55,811 nt of DNA from ZC4RG19 sp017577565 (GCA_047459075.1 VSCH01000020.1:1-55811), one strand, 5' to 3'. Shown: positions 25,448 to 34,254, counted from the first letter of the stretch. Notes: generated by a model not told the origin, from the letters alone. A program made the numbers and translations.

Positions 25448-26124
25448 TCCGCGTCCTGCTCGCCGACGACCAGGCGCTGGTCCGGGCCGGGTTCCGGGCG
25501 CTGCTCGACGCCCAGGACGACATCGTCGTCGTGGGCGAGGCCGGGGACGGCGACGAGGCCGTGGCCATGGCCCGGCGCGAGCGGCCGGACGTCGTGCTCA
25601 TGGACATCCGCATGCCCGGCACCGACGGCCTGACCGCCACCAGGGCCATCGCCGCCGACGACCGGCTGTCCGGCGTCCACATCGTCATCCTCACGACCTT
25701 CGAGCTCGACGAGTACGTGTTCGAGGCCATCCGCTCGGGGGCGAGCGGGTTCCTGGTCAAGGACACCGAGCCGGTCGAGCTGCTGCGGGCCGTGCGGGCG
25801 GTCGCGGCCGGCGACGCCCTGCTGTCGCCCAGCGTGACCCGTCGCCTGATCGGCGCGTTCGCGACCCAGAGCCGCGCCCCCCGCCACCCCGCGCTCGACA
25901 CGCTGACCGACCGCGAGCGGGAGGTCATGGTGCTGGTCGCCGAAGGGCTGTCCAACGACGAGATCGCCGAGCGGCTCGTCGTCAGCCCCATGACCGCCAA
26001 GACCCACGTCAGCCGGGCCATGACCAAGCTGGGGGCCCGCGACCGCGCCCAGCTCGTCGTGTTCGCCTACGAGTCGGGGCTCGTGCGCCCCGGCTGGTCG
26101 GCCCGGCCCGACGGCGGCGGCTGA
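25444..26124 (+). CDS. Module B: NarL/LuxR-type response regulator
   Basis: 226 aa. Receiver with ADD at residues 7-9, phospho-acceptor Asp54 (LMDIRMPG), TTF and FLVKD. LuxR helix-turn-helix: LTDREREVMVLVAEGLSNDE then IAERLVVSPMTAKTHVSRAM. GTG start overlaps the kinase stop by 4 bp. The divergent recognition helix (VSPMTAKTH against VSEGAVEKH in module A) agrees with the two modules having different DNA boxes. It likely controls its own operon and the ATPase-permease pair downstream. Confidence 0.93.
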   Translation: MIRVLLADDQALVRAGFRALLDAQDDIVVVGEAGDGDEAVAMARRERPDVVLMDIRMPGTDGLTATRAIAADDRLSGVHIVILTTFELDEYVFEAIRSGASGFLVKDTEPVELLRAVRAVAAGDALLSPSVTRRLIGAFATQSRAPRHPALDTLTDREREVMVLVAEGLSNDEIAERLVVSPMTAKTHVSRAMTKLGARDRAQLVVFAYESGLVRPGWSARPDGGG

Positions 26125-26138
26125 GCAGCCGCCGCCCG

Positions 26139-26153
26139 GGCGCGTACCGCGCC
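26139..26153. promoter_or_regulatory. Module B box before the ATPase gene
   Basis: GGCGCG-tac-CGCGCC, a perfect 6+3+6 inverted repeat, includes the 13-mer shared with 24105-24117. Its last base lies 66 bp upstream of the ATPase ATG. Confidence 0.55.
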
Positions 26154-26206
26154 GGGCGTAGGCGGGGATCATCCCCCCGGGCAACGACGGGCGGGGGTGC
26201 CGGGCG

Positions 26207-26221
26207 GACGATCGGGGCATG
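26207..26221 (+). promoter_or_regulatory. Degenerate leaderless-type promoter of module B ATPase gene
   Basis: GACGAT (26207-26212), six bases, then ATG at 26219. It differs from the usual hexamer mainly at the first base, as would suit an activated promoter. Confidence 0.35.
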
Positions 26222-26983
26222 ACCACGACACCCACCGCCACGTCCACCGACGTCCGCACCCGCCTGGCCGCGCAGGCGGTCGAGGCGACCAAGGTCTACG
26301 GGTCCGGCCCCACGGCGGTGATGGCGCTCGACGCCGTCACGGTCGGCTTCGAGGCCGGCCGGTTCACCGCCATCATGGGCCCGTCGGGCTCGGGCAAGTC
26401 CACGCTCATGCACTGCGTCGCCGGGCTCGACACGGTGACCGAGGGGCGCGTGCTGCTCGGCGACGTCGACCTCGGCACGCTGAGCGACCGGGACCTCACC
26501 CTGCTGCGCCGCGACCGGGTCGGCTTCGTGTTCCAGGCCTTCAACCTGGTGCCGACGCTCACGGCCGAGGAGAACATCACCCTGCCCGACCGGCTGGCCG
26601 GCCGGCGGACCGACCCCGACCGCCTGGCCGAGGTCGTCGAGACGATGGGCCTCGGCGACCGCCTGGCCCACCGCCCGTCCGAGCTGTCGGGCGGGCAGCA
26701 GCAGCGGGTCGCCGTCGCCCGCGCCCTGGTGCGGCGGCCCGACATCGTCTTCGCCGACGAGCCCACCGGCAACCTGGACTCCCGCGCCGGCGCGGAGATC
26801 CTCCAGCTCCTGCGCCGGGCCGTCGACGAGCTGGGCCAGACCGTCGTCATGGTCACCCACGACCCGCGGGCCGCCGCGGTGGCCGACAGCGTCGTGTTCC
26901 TGGCCGACGGGCGGATCGTCGGGCGCGACGACGGTCCGACGACCGCGTCGATCCTCGAGCGCACCTCGAGCCTGGGAGGTTGA
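26219..26983 (+). CDS. Module B: ABC ATPase (LolD/MacB type)
   Basis: 254 aa. Walker A GPSGSGKST, Q-loop FVFQAFNLVPTLTAEENI, signature LSGGQQQRVAVARAL, Walker B VFADEPTGNLD, H-loop VMVTHD. It is closely similar to the module A ATPase along its whole length (shared VYGxGxTAVxALD, AGRFTAxMGPSGSGKSTLMH, VADSVVFLADGRIV-like ends). The permease follows after 3 bp. The 94-bp gap behind the regulator holds the module B box, so the transporter can be transcribed on its own. Confidence 0.93.
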   Translation: MTTTPTATSTDVRTRLAAQAVEATKVYGSGPTAVMALDAVTVGFEAGRFTAIMGPSGSGKSTLMHCVAGLDTVTEGRVLLGDVDLGTLSDRDLTLLRRDRVGFVFQAFNLVPTLTAEENITLPDRLAGRRTDPDRLAEVVETMGLGDRLAHRPSELSGGQQQRVAVARALVRRPDIVFADEPTGNLDSRAGAEILQLLRRAVDELGQTVVMVTHDPRAAAVADSVVFLADGRIVGRDDGPTTASILERTSSLGG

Positions 26984-26986
26984 GCC

Positions 26987-29524
26987 GTGCTGTTCCTGAC
27001 CCTGCGCGAGATGCGGGCCCACGCCCGCCGCCTCGCCGGCACGTCGCTGGCCGTCGTGCTCGGCGTGGCCTTCCTGACCGGCACGCTCGTCCTCGGCTCG
27101 ACGCTGCGGCGCAACTTCGACGACCTGTTCGCCGGCGCCGTCGCCGGCCAGGACGTCGTCGTCCGCAGCGAGACCCTCATGGAGATGGACTCGCCCCGGG
27201 GCCTCATCGACCTGTCCCTGGTCGAGCGGGTCGAGGCCGTCGACGGCGTGGCCCACGCCGAGCCCGAGGTCAGCGGCCTCGGGCAGCTGCTCGGCGCCGA
27301 CGGCGAGCCGATCGGCGGCATGGGACCGCCCCAGCTGGCCGGGAGCTGGACCGAGGACCCCGAGCTCAACCCCTACCGGCTGGCCGAGGGGCGGGCGCCG
27401 GAGCGCAGCGGCGAGGCGGTCGTCGACCGCAACACGCTGGAGCGCGGCGACCTGGCGCTCGGCGACACCACGACCCTGCTGACCCCCGAGCCGTTCGAGG
27501 TCACGATCGTCGGCGTCGCCACCTTCGGCGACGAGGACGGGATGGCCGGCGTGACCTACACCGGGCTGACGCTCGAGGACGCCATGGCCCAGGTCACCGG
27601 GTCGCCGGACGGCGTGTCGAGCATCGCCGTGCGGGCCGAGGAGGGCGTGAGCCCGGAGGAGCTGGCCGAGCGCCTCGACGCCGCGCTCCCCGACGGCGTC
27701 GAGGCGGTGACCGGCGAGGCGCTCGCCGACGAGCAGATGGACGAGATCGCCGACACCTTCCTCGACATGATGCTGGCGATGCTGACGACCTTCGCGGGCA
27801 TCGCCCTGCTGGTCGCCACGTTCAGCATCTACAACACGTTCTCGATCCTCGTCGCCCAGCGGACCCGGCAGGTGGCGCTGCTGCGGGCCATCGGCGCCGG
27901 CCGGGGCCAGGTGCTGCGGACGGTCGTGATCGAGGCGCTGGTCGTCGGCCTGGTGGCCGCGGCGGTCGGCCTGGTCGGCGGCCTCGGCGTCGCCGCCCTG
28001 CTGACGGCGCTGTTCGACCTGGCGGGCTTCGCCCTGCCGACCGGCGGCATGGTGGTGACGGCGAGCACCGTGGTCGCGGGCCTCGTCGTCGGCGTCGTGA
28101 CGACGCTGGTCGCGGCGGCGGCCCCGGCGGTGCGGGCCACCCGGGTCGCGCCGCTCGCCGCCCTGCGCGACGCCGAGGTCGAGCGGACCTCGCCCTCCCG
28201 GGCCCGGGCCGTCGTCGGCGGCGCCGTGCTGGCGGCCGGCGTGGGGCTGACCCTGGCCGCGGCGACGAGCGAGGGGGGCAACGTGGCCGTCGCCGGCCTC
28301 GGCGCGGTGCTGACGGTGGTCAGCGCCGTCGTGCTCGGGCCGGTCGTCGCCCGCCGGGCCGTCGCCGTGCTGGGCGCGCCGGTCGCCCGCCTGCGGGGCG
28401 TCCCCGGCGGCCTCGCCCGCGAGAACGCCATGCGCAACCCCCGCCGCACGGCCGCCACGGCCTCGGCGCTGATGGTCGGCGTCGCCGTGGTCACGCTGTT
28501 CACGGTGTTCGCCTCGTCGCTGGAGGCGTCGCTCGAGGACACGCTGGACCGCTCGCTGGCCAGCGACCTCGTCGTCAACGACGGCGCCTGGGGCGGGGGC
28601 GGCTTCAGCCCGGGGCTGGCCGACGAGCTGGCCACCCTGGACGAGGTCGAGGTCGCGACCGGGCTCGGCACGGGCGAGGTCCGGATCGACGACGACGTGA
28701 AGTCGGTGTCGGTCGCGGAGCCGGCCGAGCTGGCCCGGGTGGCCGACCTGGGCGTCACCGCCGGGTCGCTCACCGACGTGGGCGACGGCCGGATCGCGGT
28801 GGCCGAGGACACGGCGTCGTCCCACGGCTGGGCGGTGGGCGACACGGTCGAGGTCACCTTCGTCGACGGCCGGACCGAGGAGCTGGCCGTCGCCGCCACC
28901 TACGAGGTGGACGACCTGACCGGTGGCTACCTGCTGCCCCGCAGCGTGTGGGAGCGCCACGCGCTCCAGCCCACCGACCGGATGGTGCTGGTCGACGTGG
29001 CCGACGGCGTCGACCTCGACGAGGCCGAGGCCGCGGTCACCGAGGTGGCCGACCGCTTCGGCGGCCCGAACGTCGAGGACCGCGAGGAGTTCACGGCCAC
29101 GATGACCGCCGGCGTCGACATGATGATCGGCGTCGTCTACGCCCTGCTGGCGCTGGCCGTCGTCATCGCCCTCATGGGCATCGCCAACACGCTGTCGCTC
29201 GCCGTCCACGAGCGGGTCCGGGAGCTGGGCCTGCTGCGGGCGGTCGGCACGACCCGGGCCCAGGTGCGCTCGGCGGTGCGGTGGGAGTCGGTGGTGCTCG
29301 CCGTCTTCGGTGCCGCCGGCGGCGTCGCCCTCGGCGTGTTCCTGGGGTGGGCGCTGGTCGAGACCGTGAGCGCGGCGACCGGCAACCTGGGCAGCTTCGC
29401 CCTGCCGACCGGCACGCTCGCCGTCGTCCTGGTGGCCGGCGCGCTGGCCGGGGCGCTGGCCAGCGTACGACCGGCCCGGCGGGCGGCCCGGCTGGACGTG
29501 CTCACCGCGATCGCCTCGCCCTGA
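26987..29524 (+). CDS. Module B: ABC permease, duplicated FtsX/MacB-PCD type
   Basis: 845 aa, start GTG at 26987. Same architecture as the module A permease: helix 1 (AGTSLAVVLGVAFLTGTLVLG), MacB-like extracytoplasmic domain, three FtsX helices with LLRAIGAGRGQVLR, two central helices, then a second half with NAMRNPRRTAATASALMVGVAV and ELGLLRAVGTTRAQVR. About ten membrane passes. The extracytoplasmic domains differ more between the two modules than the helices do, as expected if they handle different cargo or inducers. Confidence 0.92.
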   Translation: MLFLTLREMRAHARRLAGTSLAVVLGVAFLTGTLVLGSTLRRNFDDLFAGAVAGQDVVVRSETLMEMDSPRGLIDLSLVERVEAVDGVAHAEPEVSGLGQLLGADGEPIGGMGPPQLAGSWTEDPELNPYRLAEGRAPERSGEAVVDRNTLERGDLALGDTTTLLTPEPFEVTIVGVATFGDEDGMAGVTYTGLTLEDAMAQVTGSPDGVSSIAVRAEEGVSPEELAERLDAALPDGVEAVTGEALADEQMDEIADTFLDMMLAMLTTFAGIALLVATFSIYNTFSILVAQRTRQVALLRAIGAGRGQVLRTVVIEALVVGLVAAAVGLVGGLGVAALLTALFDLAGFALPTGGMVVTASTVVAGLVVGVVTTLVAAAAPAVRATRVAPLAALRDAEVERTSPSRARAVVGGAVLAAGVGLTLAAATSEGGNVAVAGLGAVLTVVSAVVLGPVVARRAVAVLGAPVARLRGVPGGLARENAMRNPRRTAATASALMVGVAVVTLFTVFASSLEASLEDTLDRSLASDLVVNDGAWGGGGFSPGLADELATLDEVEVATGLGTGEVRIDDDVKSVSVAEPAELARVADLGVTAGSLTDVGDGRIAVAEDTASSHGWAVGDTVEVTFVDGRTEELAVAATYEVDDLTGGYLLPRSVWERHALQPTDRMVLVDVADGVDLDEAEAAVTEVADRFGGPNVEDREEFTATMTAGVDMMIGVVYALLALAVVIALMGIANTLSLAVHERVRELGLLRAVGTTRAQVRSAVRWESVVLAVFGAAGGVALGVFLGWALVETVSAATGNLGSFALPTGTLAVVLVAGALAGALASVRPARRAARLDVLTAIASP

Positions 29525-29550
29525 CGGGCGGCGGGCGCGCCGCGACGCGG

Positions 29551-29586
29551 CCGCGGGATCGGGGACGACGGCCCCCGATCCCGCGG
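29551..29586. terminator. Bidirectional GC-rich hairpin
   Basis: A perfect 14-bp stem (29551-29564 with 29573-29586, arm CCGCGGGATCGGGG) closes an 8-base loop between the convergent module B permease and MFS genes. No U-tract. Confidence 0.7.
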
Positions 29587-29596
29587 TCGGCGCGCG

Positions 29597-30886
29597 TCAG
29601 GCCGGCTCGGGGGCCGACTCCTCCAGCTCGAGGCCCCGGGTCTCCGGCAGGAGGAGGAACAGCGCCGCGGCGGCCGCCGCCGGCAGGCAGACCGCCAGGG
29701 TGGCGGGGCCGAAGCTGCCGGTGGCGTCGGCGACCGCCCCGACGACCAGCAGCCCCGCCGTCGCCCCCAGGACGCCGGCGACGACCAGCCACCCGGCCAT
29801 CGACGACCGGTGGGACGTGGGGAACAGCTCGGCGCCGAGCGTGATGGCCGGCGTGGCGTAGGCGGCGCCGACGAGCACCCCGGCCAGGTAGCCGACGACC
29901 AGCGCGCCGAGGCCGCCCGAGTAGGCCAGCACGCCGGCGGCCGCCAGGGCGACGAGGCCACCGGCCGAGGTCGGGCGGCGGCCGACCCGGTCGGCCAGCA
30001 CCCGGCCGACCACCAGGCCGGCGAGCCCCACCGGACCGGCGGCCACGACCAGGGCGCCGGTCAGCGCCGGTCCGGCGTCGAGCACGTTCTCGGCGTAGAC
30101 GAAGGCGAACGTGTTGACCGGCCCGGTGACCAGCGCGCTGGCGAACGCCACCGCGGCCAGGACCGCGAGCCGGCCCCGCAGCTCGGGCGGGACGGACCGC
30201 AGGGCGGGCGGCCGGTGGGCGCCGTCGGCCCGGAGGGCCTGGTAGCGGTCGGGCTCGACGACCAGCCGGCGGGTGGCCCACACCGCGGCCAGCGGGACGA
30301 GGGCCAGGGCGAACACGCCCCGGAAGCCGAGGGCGCCGCCGGCGGCGCCCCGGACCACCGCCACGACGCCGGCGCCGACGCCGTAGGCGGCCGACATCAG
30401 CGCCACCGCCTTGGCCCGGTCCTCGGCCCCCGTCAGCTCGGCGGCCATGACCTCGCCGACCGTGTCGGTGGCGGTGAGCAGCGGGCGGGCCAGCGCGAAG
30501 GCGGCGACGAACCACCAGTAGCCGGGGCTGGCGGCCGCGGCGACGACGGTGAGCAGCCCGACGGTCACCCAGGTGAGCAGCGCCCGGCGGCGGCCGACCC
30601 GGTCGGCGACCGCCGCCAGCGGCAGGGCCGCGAGCGCGGCCAGGCGGATGGCCGCGAGCCCGGCGCCGAGGACGGTGCCGGGCAGGCCGGCCTGCTCGGC
30701 GACGGTGTCGCCGCCGTCGCGCAGCTGCCCGAAGTGCTCGGCCACGTCGGCCAGCGCGGCGGCCGGGCTGAACTGCGCGAACCCGGCGGCCGCCATGGCG
30801 ACGGCCACGCCGACGACGGGCCGGCCCAGCCACCGGTGGAGCCGGAGCCCGGCGCCCGGGCCGTCAGGCCGTCCCGTCGTCGTCAC
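29597..30886 (-). CDS. Major facilitator superfamily transporter
   Basis: 429 aa with about twelve hydrophobic helices. The MFS loop 2-3 motif appears as AVADRVGRRRALLTWV, repeated in the second half as RVLADRVGRRPTSAGG. The sugar-porter-like end LLLPETRGLELEE suggests the sugar/metabolite branch. GTG at 30886 lies inside the end of the upstream folP2-like gene (23-bp overlap), so it is co-translated with it. The substrate is not evident. Confidence 0.85.
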   Translation of the reverse strand: MTTTGRPDGPGAGLRLHRWLGRPVVGVAVAMAAAGFAQFSPAAALADVAEHFGQLRDGGDTVAEQAGLPGTVLGAGLAAIRLAALAALPLAAVADRVGRRRALLTWVTVGLLTVVAAAASPGYWWFVAAFALARPLLTATDTVGEVMAAELTGAEDRAKAVALMSAAYGVGAGVVAVVRGAAGGALGFRGVFALALVPLAAVWATRRLVVEPDRYQALRADGAHRPPALRSVPPELRGRLAVLAAVAFASALVTGPVNTFAFVYAENVLDAGPALTGALVVAAGPVGLAGLVVGRVLADRVGRRPTSAGGLVALAAAGVLAYSGGLGALVVGYLAGVLVGAAYATPAITLGAELFPTSHRSSMAGWLVVAGVLGATAGLLVVGAVADATGSFGPATLAVCLPAAAAAALFLLLPETRGLELEESAPEPA

Positions 30887-31796
30887 CGGGAGCCGGTTCC
30901 CGCCGCAGCTCCTCGGGCAGGCGCGCCCCGGCCGGCAGGTCGCGCCGCCCCGCCAGGACGGCGGCGACGGCCAGGTAGTCGGCGACGACCCCCACGTCGT
31001 GCACCCGCAGGATCACGCCGGGGCGGTCGGCGACGTGCCCGACGGCGGCGAGGGTGCCGCCCAGCCGGGCGCGCGGCGGCCGGTGGGTGATGGCGCCGAT
31101 GAAGTCCTTGCGGGACAGCGCGAGCAGCAGGGGCCGCCCGATCGCCTCCACGGCGTCGAGGTCGCGCAGCACCTCGACCGTCTGGGCCGGCGTCTTGGCG
31201 AAGTCCGGCCCGGGGTCGAGGATCGTGGCCCGGGGGTCGACGCCGGCCTCGAGCGCGACCTCCAGCCGCTGGCGCAGGAAGGCGACCACGTCGGCCGTCA
31301 CCCCGCCGACCTCGGCGTAGAGGGCGTCGTCGAGCACCTTGTGCTTGGGCCGGGCGCGGGTGTGCATGAGCACGAGCCCCGCCCCGGCCTCGGCGACCAG
31401 CGTGGCGACCTCGGGGTAGAGCAGGCCGCTGACGTCGTTGACGATCGCCGCCCCCGCCTCGAGGACGGCCTCGACCACCGCCGGCCGGTAGGTGTCGACG
31501 GAGACGACCACGTCGGGGGCGGCCTCCCGGATGCCCTCGACCACCGGCAGCACCCGGGCGATCTCCTCCTCCACCGGGATCTCGGGCACGCCGGTGATGC
31601 CCGACTGCCCGCCGACGTCGACGATCCCCGCGCCCTGGGCGACCTGGTCGAGCGCCAGCGCCACCCGCTCGGCGGTGGTGCGGGTCTCGCCCCGGTCGGA
31701 GAACGAGTCGGGGCTGGCGTTGACGATGCCCATGAGCACGGGCTCGGCGAGGTCGAGCTCGCGCCCGCGCACGATCAGGGTCGGTGGCCGGCTCAC
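30864..31796 (-). CDS. folP2: FolP2-like dihydropteroate synthase homologue
   Basis: 310 aa TIM-barrel protein of the DHPS family. The pterin-site landmarks are partly kept: GIVNASPDSFSDRGETRT, VSVDTY, IVNDVSG, DPGPDFAK and LLALSRKDFIG. However, the substrate-binding loop that reads GGESTRPG in true DHPS is GGQSGITG here. The mycobacterial FolP2 also has a changed loop, is thought not to make folate, and lies next to gpgS, exactly as here. So I call this FolP2-like. The start is GTG 31796, fixed by a leaderless promoter; a GTG three codons earlier falls inside the -10. Confidence 0.78.
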   Translation of the reverse strand: MSRPPTLIVRGRELDLAEPVLMGIVNASPDSFSDRGETRTTAERVALALDQVAQGAGIVDVGGQSGITGVPEIPVEEEIARVLPVVEGIREAAPDVVVSVDTYRPAVVEAVLEAGAAIVNDVSGLLYPEVATLVAEAGAGLVLMHTRARPKHKVLDDALYAEVGGVTADVVAFLRQRLEVALEAGVDPRATILDPGPDFAKTPAQTVEVLRDLDAVEAIGRPLLLALSRKDFIGAITHRPPRARLGGTLAAVGHVADRPGVILRVHDVGVVADYLAVAAVLAGRRDLPAGARLPEELRREPAPGDDDGTA

Positions 31797-31809
31797 GCGC
31801 CTCACCGTA
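31794..31809 (-). promoter_or_regulatory. Leaderless promoter of the folP2-like gene
   Basis: Minus strand TACGGT (31809-31804), seven bases, GTG (31796). It lies in the 33-bp gap after gpgS. Confidence 0.6.
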
Positions 31810-31829
31810 ACGGGGCGCCCGGGCCGTCC

Positions 31830-32930
31830 TCAGAGCGGGAGCGGGTCGTGGTCGTCCGAGCCCCCCGTCCCGGCGGCTCCCGAACCGGCGGCGCCGGAGC
31901 CGGCGCGGGCCCGGGTGGTGCGGACGCCGGCGTGGTCGGCGCCCGTCCGGCGCGCGCCGGCGCGGTCCGCGCCCGGGTGGTCCGCCCCGGCGGCCGGCCG
32001 GGCCGGCCGGTAGCGGTCGGGCAGCGAGGCCAGCGGCGGCAGCTCGCCGAACCAGCGCACCAGCGGGGGGTGGCCGGGCCGCAGCAGCGTGGACGGGTTC
32101 TGGAAGGGGACGCCGGCCCGCTGCAGCGCGGTCTGCAGCACGACGAGCGCCTGCGGGCCCAGGTCGTCCAGGCTGCGGTTGCGGTGCACCCGCCGGCCCA
32201 GGTCGACCTGGGCGATGCCCCGGGTGCCGACCGCCTCGGCGACGTCGATGAGCAGGCCGAGGTCGACGCCGTACCCCCGCACGAACGGCAGCTGCTCGAG
32301 CAGCTGCCGGCGGCCGCCGAACTCGCCGGAGAGCGGCTGCACGATCGAGGAGAGGTGGGGGAACAGGGTGGCGATGACCGGCCGGGCCATCAGCTCGGTC
32401 GTCCGGCCGCCGCCCACCTCGCCGTGGCGGGGCCGCTCGTAGAACCCCTTGACGAAGCTGATCTCCGGGTCGGTCAGCAGCGGGCCGAGCAGGCCGATGA
32501 CGAAGCGGGACCCGATGTCGGCGATGTCGGCGTCGCACCACAGCACGATGTCGCCGCGCGCGACGTGCAGCGACCGCCACAGCGCCTCACCCTTGCCCCG
32601 GGACCCGGCGATCTCCGGCAGCACGTCCGCCGCCGACACGACGCGGGCGCCCTCCGCGGCCGCCACCGCGGCCGTGTCGTCGGTCGAGTGGTCGTCGATG
32701 ACGATGACCTCGTCGACCAGGCCCAGCCGGTCGACGAGGAACCGGCGCAGGCGGTAGACGACCCACCCCACGGTGACGGCCTCGTCGTGGGCCGGGATGC
32801 AGACCGACACGACGTGCCCGTCCTTGGCCGCGACGAGGTCGCGCAGCGCGATGTCACGGTAGTGGTGCGTGGCGATCGACGCTGAGCGGCCGGCGGAGGC
32901 GGATCGCAGGCGCGGTCGGCGGGGGGGCAT
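31830..32930 (-). CDS. gpgS: Glucosyl-3-phosphoglycerate synthase
   Basis: 366 aa GT81-family glycosyltransferase. It transfers glucose from a nucleotide sugar to 3-phosphoglycerate, the first step of glucosylglycerate and methylglucose lipopolysaccharide synthesis. Landmarks: CIPAHDEAVTVG, VIDDHSTDDTA, GSRGKGEALWRS, LWCDADIADIGSRFV (metal-binding DAD), FVKGFYERP, RTTELMARPVI, QPLSGEFGGRR and YGVDLGLLIDV. The last 60 or so residues are an unusual Ala/Gly/Arg tail with near-repeats (GADHPGADRAGARRTGADHA) absent from typical GpgS. ATG at 32930 was chosen; the TTG just before it is possible. The conserved catalytic part begins near residue 40. Confidence 0.92.
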   Translation of the reverse strand: MPPRRPRLRSASAGRSASIATHHYRDIALRDLVAAKDGHVVSVCIPAHDEAVTVGWVVYRLRRFLVDRLGLVDEVIVIDDHSTDDTAAVAAAEGARVVSAADVLPEIAGSRGKGEALWRSLHVARGDIVLWCDADIADIGSRFVIGLLGPLLTDPEISFVKGFYERPRHGEVGGGRTTELMARPVIATLFPHLSSIVQPLSGEFGGRRQLLEQLPFVRGYGVDLGLLIDVAEAVGTRGIAQVDLGRRVHRNRSLDDLGPQALVVLQTALQRAGVPFQNPSTLLRPGHPPLVRWFGELPPLASLPDRYRPARPAAGADHPGADRAGARRTGADHAGVRTTRARAGSGAAGSGAAGTGGSDDHDPLPL

Positions 32931-33057
32931 CAACCGTTCGGGTCACGAGCCGGGGGGTCAACGCGCACGTTAACGGTCCCGGGCGGGACGTCAAACGGCC
33001 GCCGGCTGCGGCTCGGGGCCCGGGACGGGCCGGCGGCCGCCGCCTGCGGCCGATCCC

Positions 33058-34083
33058 TCACGCACCGTCGTCGGGCACGACGACGATCCGGCCCCGCAAC
33101 CCGCCCCGGGCCAGCGCGGCGTAGGCCGCCGTGACCTGGGACAACGGCCACTCCTCGACCTCGCTGCGCACGGCCCCGGCCGCCGCCAGCGCCACGACCG
33201 CGTGCAGGTCGGCGATCGACGAGCCCTGGAATGTGAAGATCTCCGCATCTCTCGGCAGCCCCCCGAACCAGGGGCGCCGGAACGTGCCGCCGCCGGCGCC
33301 GACGAGCCCGAACGCGCCCCACGGCCGCACCGCGGCGAGCCCGGCCGCGATCGTGGCGTCGGTGCCCACGACGTCGAGCACGACCTCGGCGCCGCCGAGC
33401 CCGGCGAGCGCCCCGACGTCGGGCAGCACCTCGTCGGCGCCGAGGCCGGCGGCCACCTCCCGGCGCACGGGGTCGACGTCGACCGCCACGACCCGGGCCG
33501 GCGTCCGGGCCCGCAGGATCTGCACGGCGAACGCCCCCACCCCGCCGACCCCGACGACCACGGCCGTCGAGCCGGCCTCCAGGCGGGGGGCCACCCGGTC
33601 CACGGCGTGGTGGGCGGTGGCACCGGCGTCGGTGAGCGGGGCGGCGGCCACGGGGTCGACGCCGTCGACCAAGGGGACGACGGAACGTGCCGGTGCCGTG
33701 ACGTAGCGGGCCAGGCCGCCGTCGCGCCCGTAGCCGCGTCCGGCCGTGCCGTGCGGGCAGGCGCTGTCCCGGCCCCGCCGGCAGGCGTCGCACGCCCCGC
33801 ACGACGCGGGCGACACCAGCACGACCGCCGCGCCCGGCGGGGGCCCGTCGACCCCCGGCCCCAGGGCGGCGACGTGGCCGGCGACCTCGTGGCCGAGGGT
33901 GAACGGCAGCCGCCACCCCAGCGCCTCGCCGACCTCGCCGGGCATGCGGGCCATGTCGAGGTCGGAGTGGCACAGGCCCGTGGCCGCCACCTCGACCAGG
34001 ACCTCCCCCGGGCCCGGCTCGGGCACCGGCACCTCGGTGAGCTGCGGCGGCTCCCCCCAGCGCACGAGCCGGTAGGCGGTCAT
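33058..34083 (-). CDS. Zinc-dependent alcohol dehydrogenase (MDR family)
   Basis: 341 aa medium-chain dehydrogenase. Catalytic zinc ligands are in ATGLCHSD (Cys) and TLGHEVAGHV (His-Glu). The structural zinc cluster is present as CGACDACRRGRDSAC. Rossmann motif VVGVGGVGAFAVQ and the domain end RGRIVVVPDDG follow. It oxidises alcohols or reduces aldehydes with NAD(P); the substrate is unknown. ATG at 34083. It is divergent from the LLM-class gene across 171 bp. Confidence 0.9.
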   Translation of the reverse strand: MTAYRLVRWGEPPQLTEVPVPEPGPGEVLVEVAATGLCHSDLDMARMPGEVGEALGWRLPFTLGHEVAGHVAALGPGVDGPPPGAAVVLVSPASCGACDACRRGRDSACPHGTAGRGYGRDGGLARYVTAPARSVVPLVDGVDPVAAAPLTDAGATAHHAVDRVAPRLEAGSTAVVVGVGGVGAFAVQILRARTPARVVAVDVDPVRREVAAGLGADEVLPDVGALAGLGGAEVVLDVVGTDATIAAGLAAVRPWGAFGLVGAGGGTFRRPWFGGLPRDAEIFTFQGSSIADLHAVVALAAAGAVRSEVEEWPLSQVTAAYAALARGGLRGRIVVVPDDGA

Positions 34084-34254
34084 CGTCCCCCGCACGGCGG
34101 CCCATCGTGCCGGGGTCGCCGGGTGACCGCCAGCGGGAGGGCCGGCCCCGGTCCGGCGCTGGCAACGGCGCTGCAAGCGACCGTCAAGCGGGCGGCGAGC
34201 GCGCCGGGGCACAAATGCCTCGACACCCGCCGCACCTGCTGGAGGACACCACGC

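Noticed and set aside
26009..29209. A 1066-codon minus-strand frame opposite the module B ABC genes
   Set aside because: It is a shadow of the ATPase and permease genes, whose motifs are complete.
30864..31796. Canonical folate-pathway dihydropteroate synthase
   Set aside because: The GGESTRPG loop is changed and the gene neighbours gpgS as folP2 does; no other folate gene is nearby.
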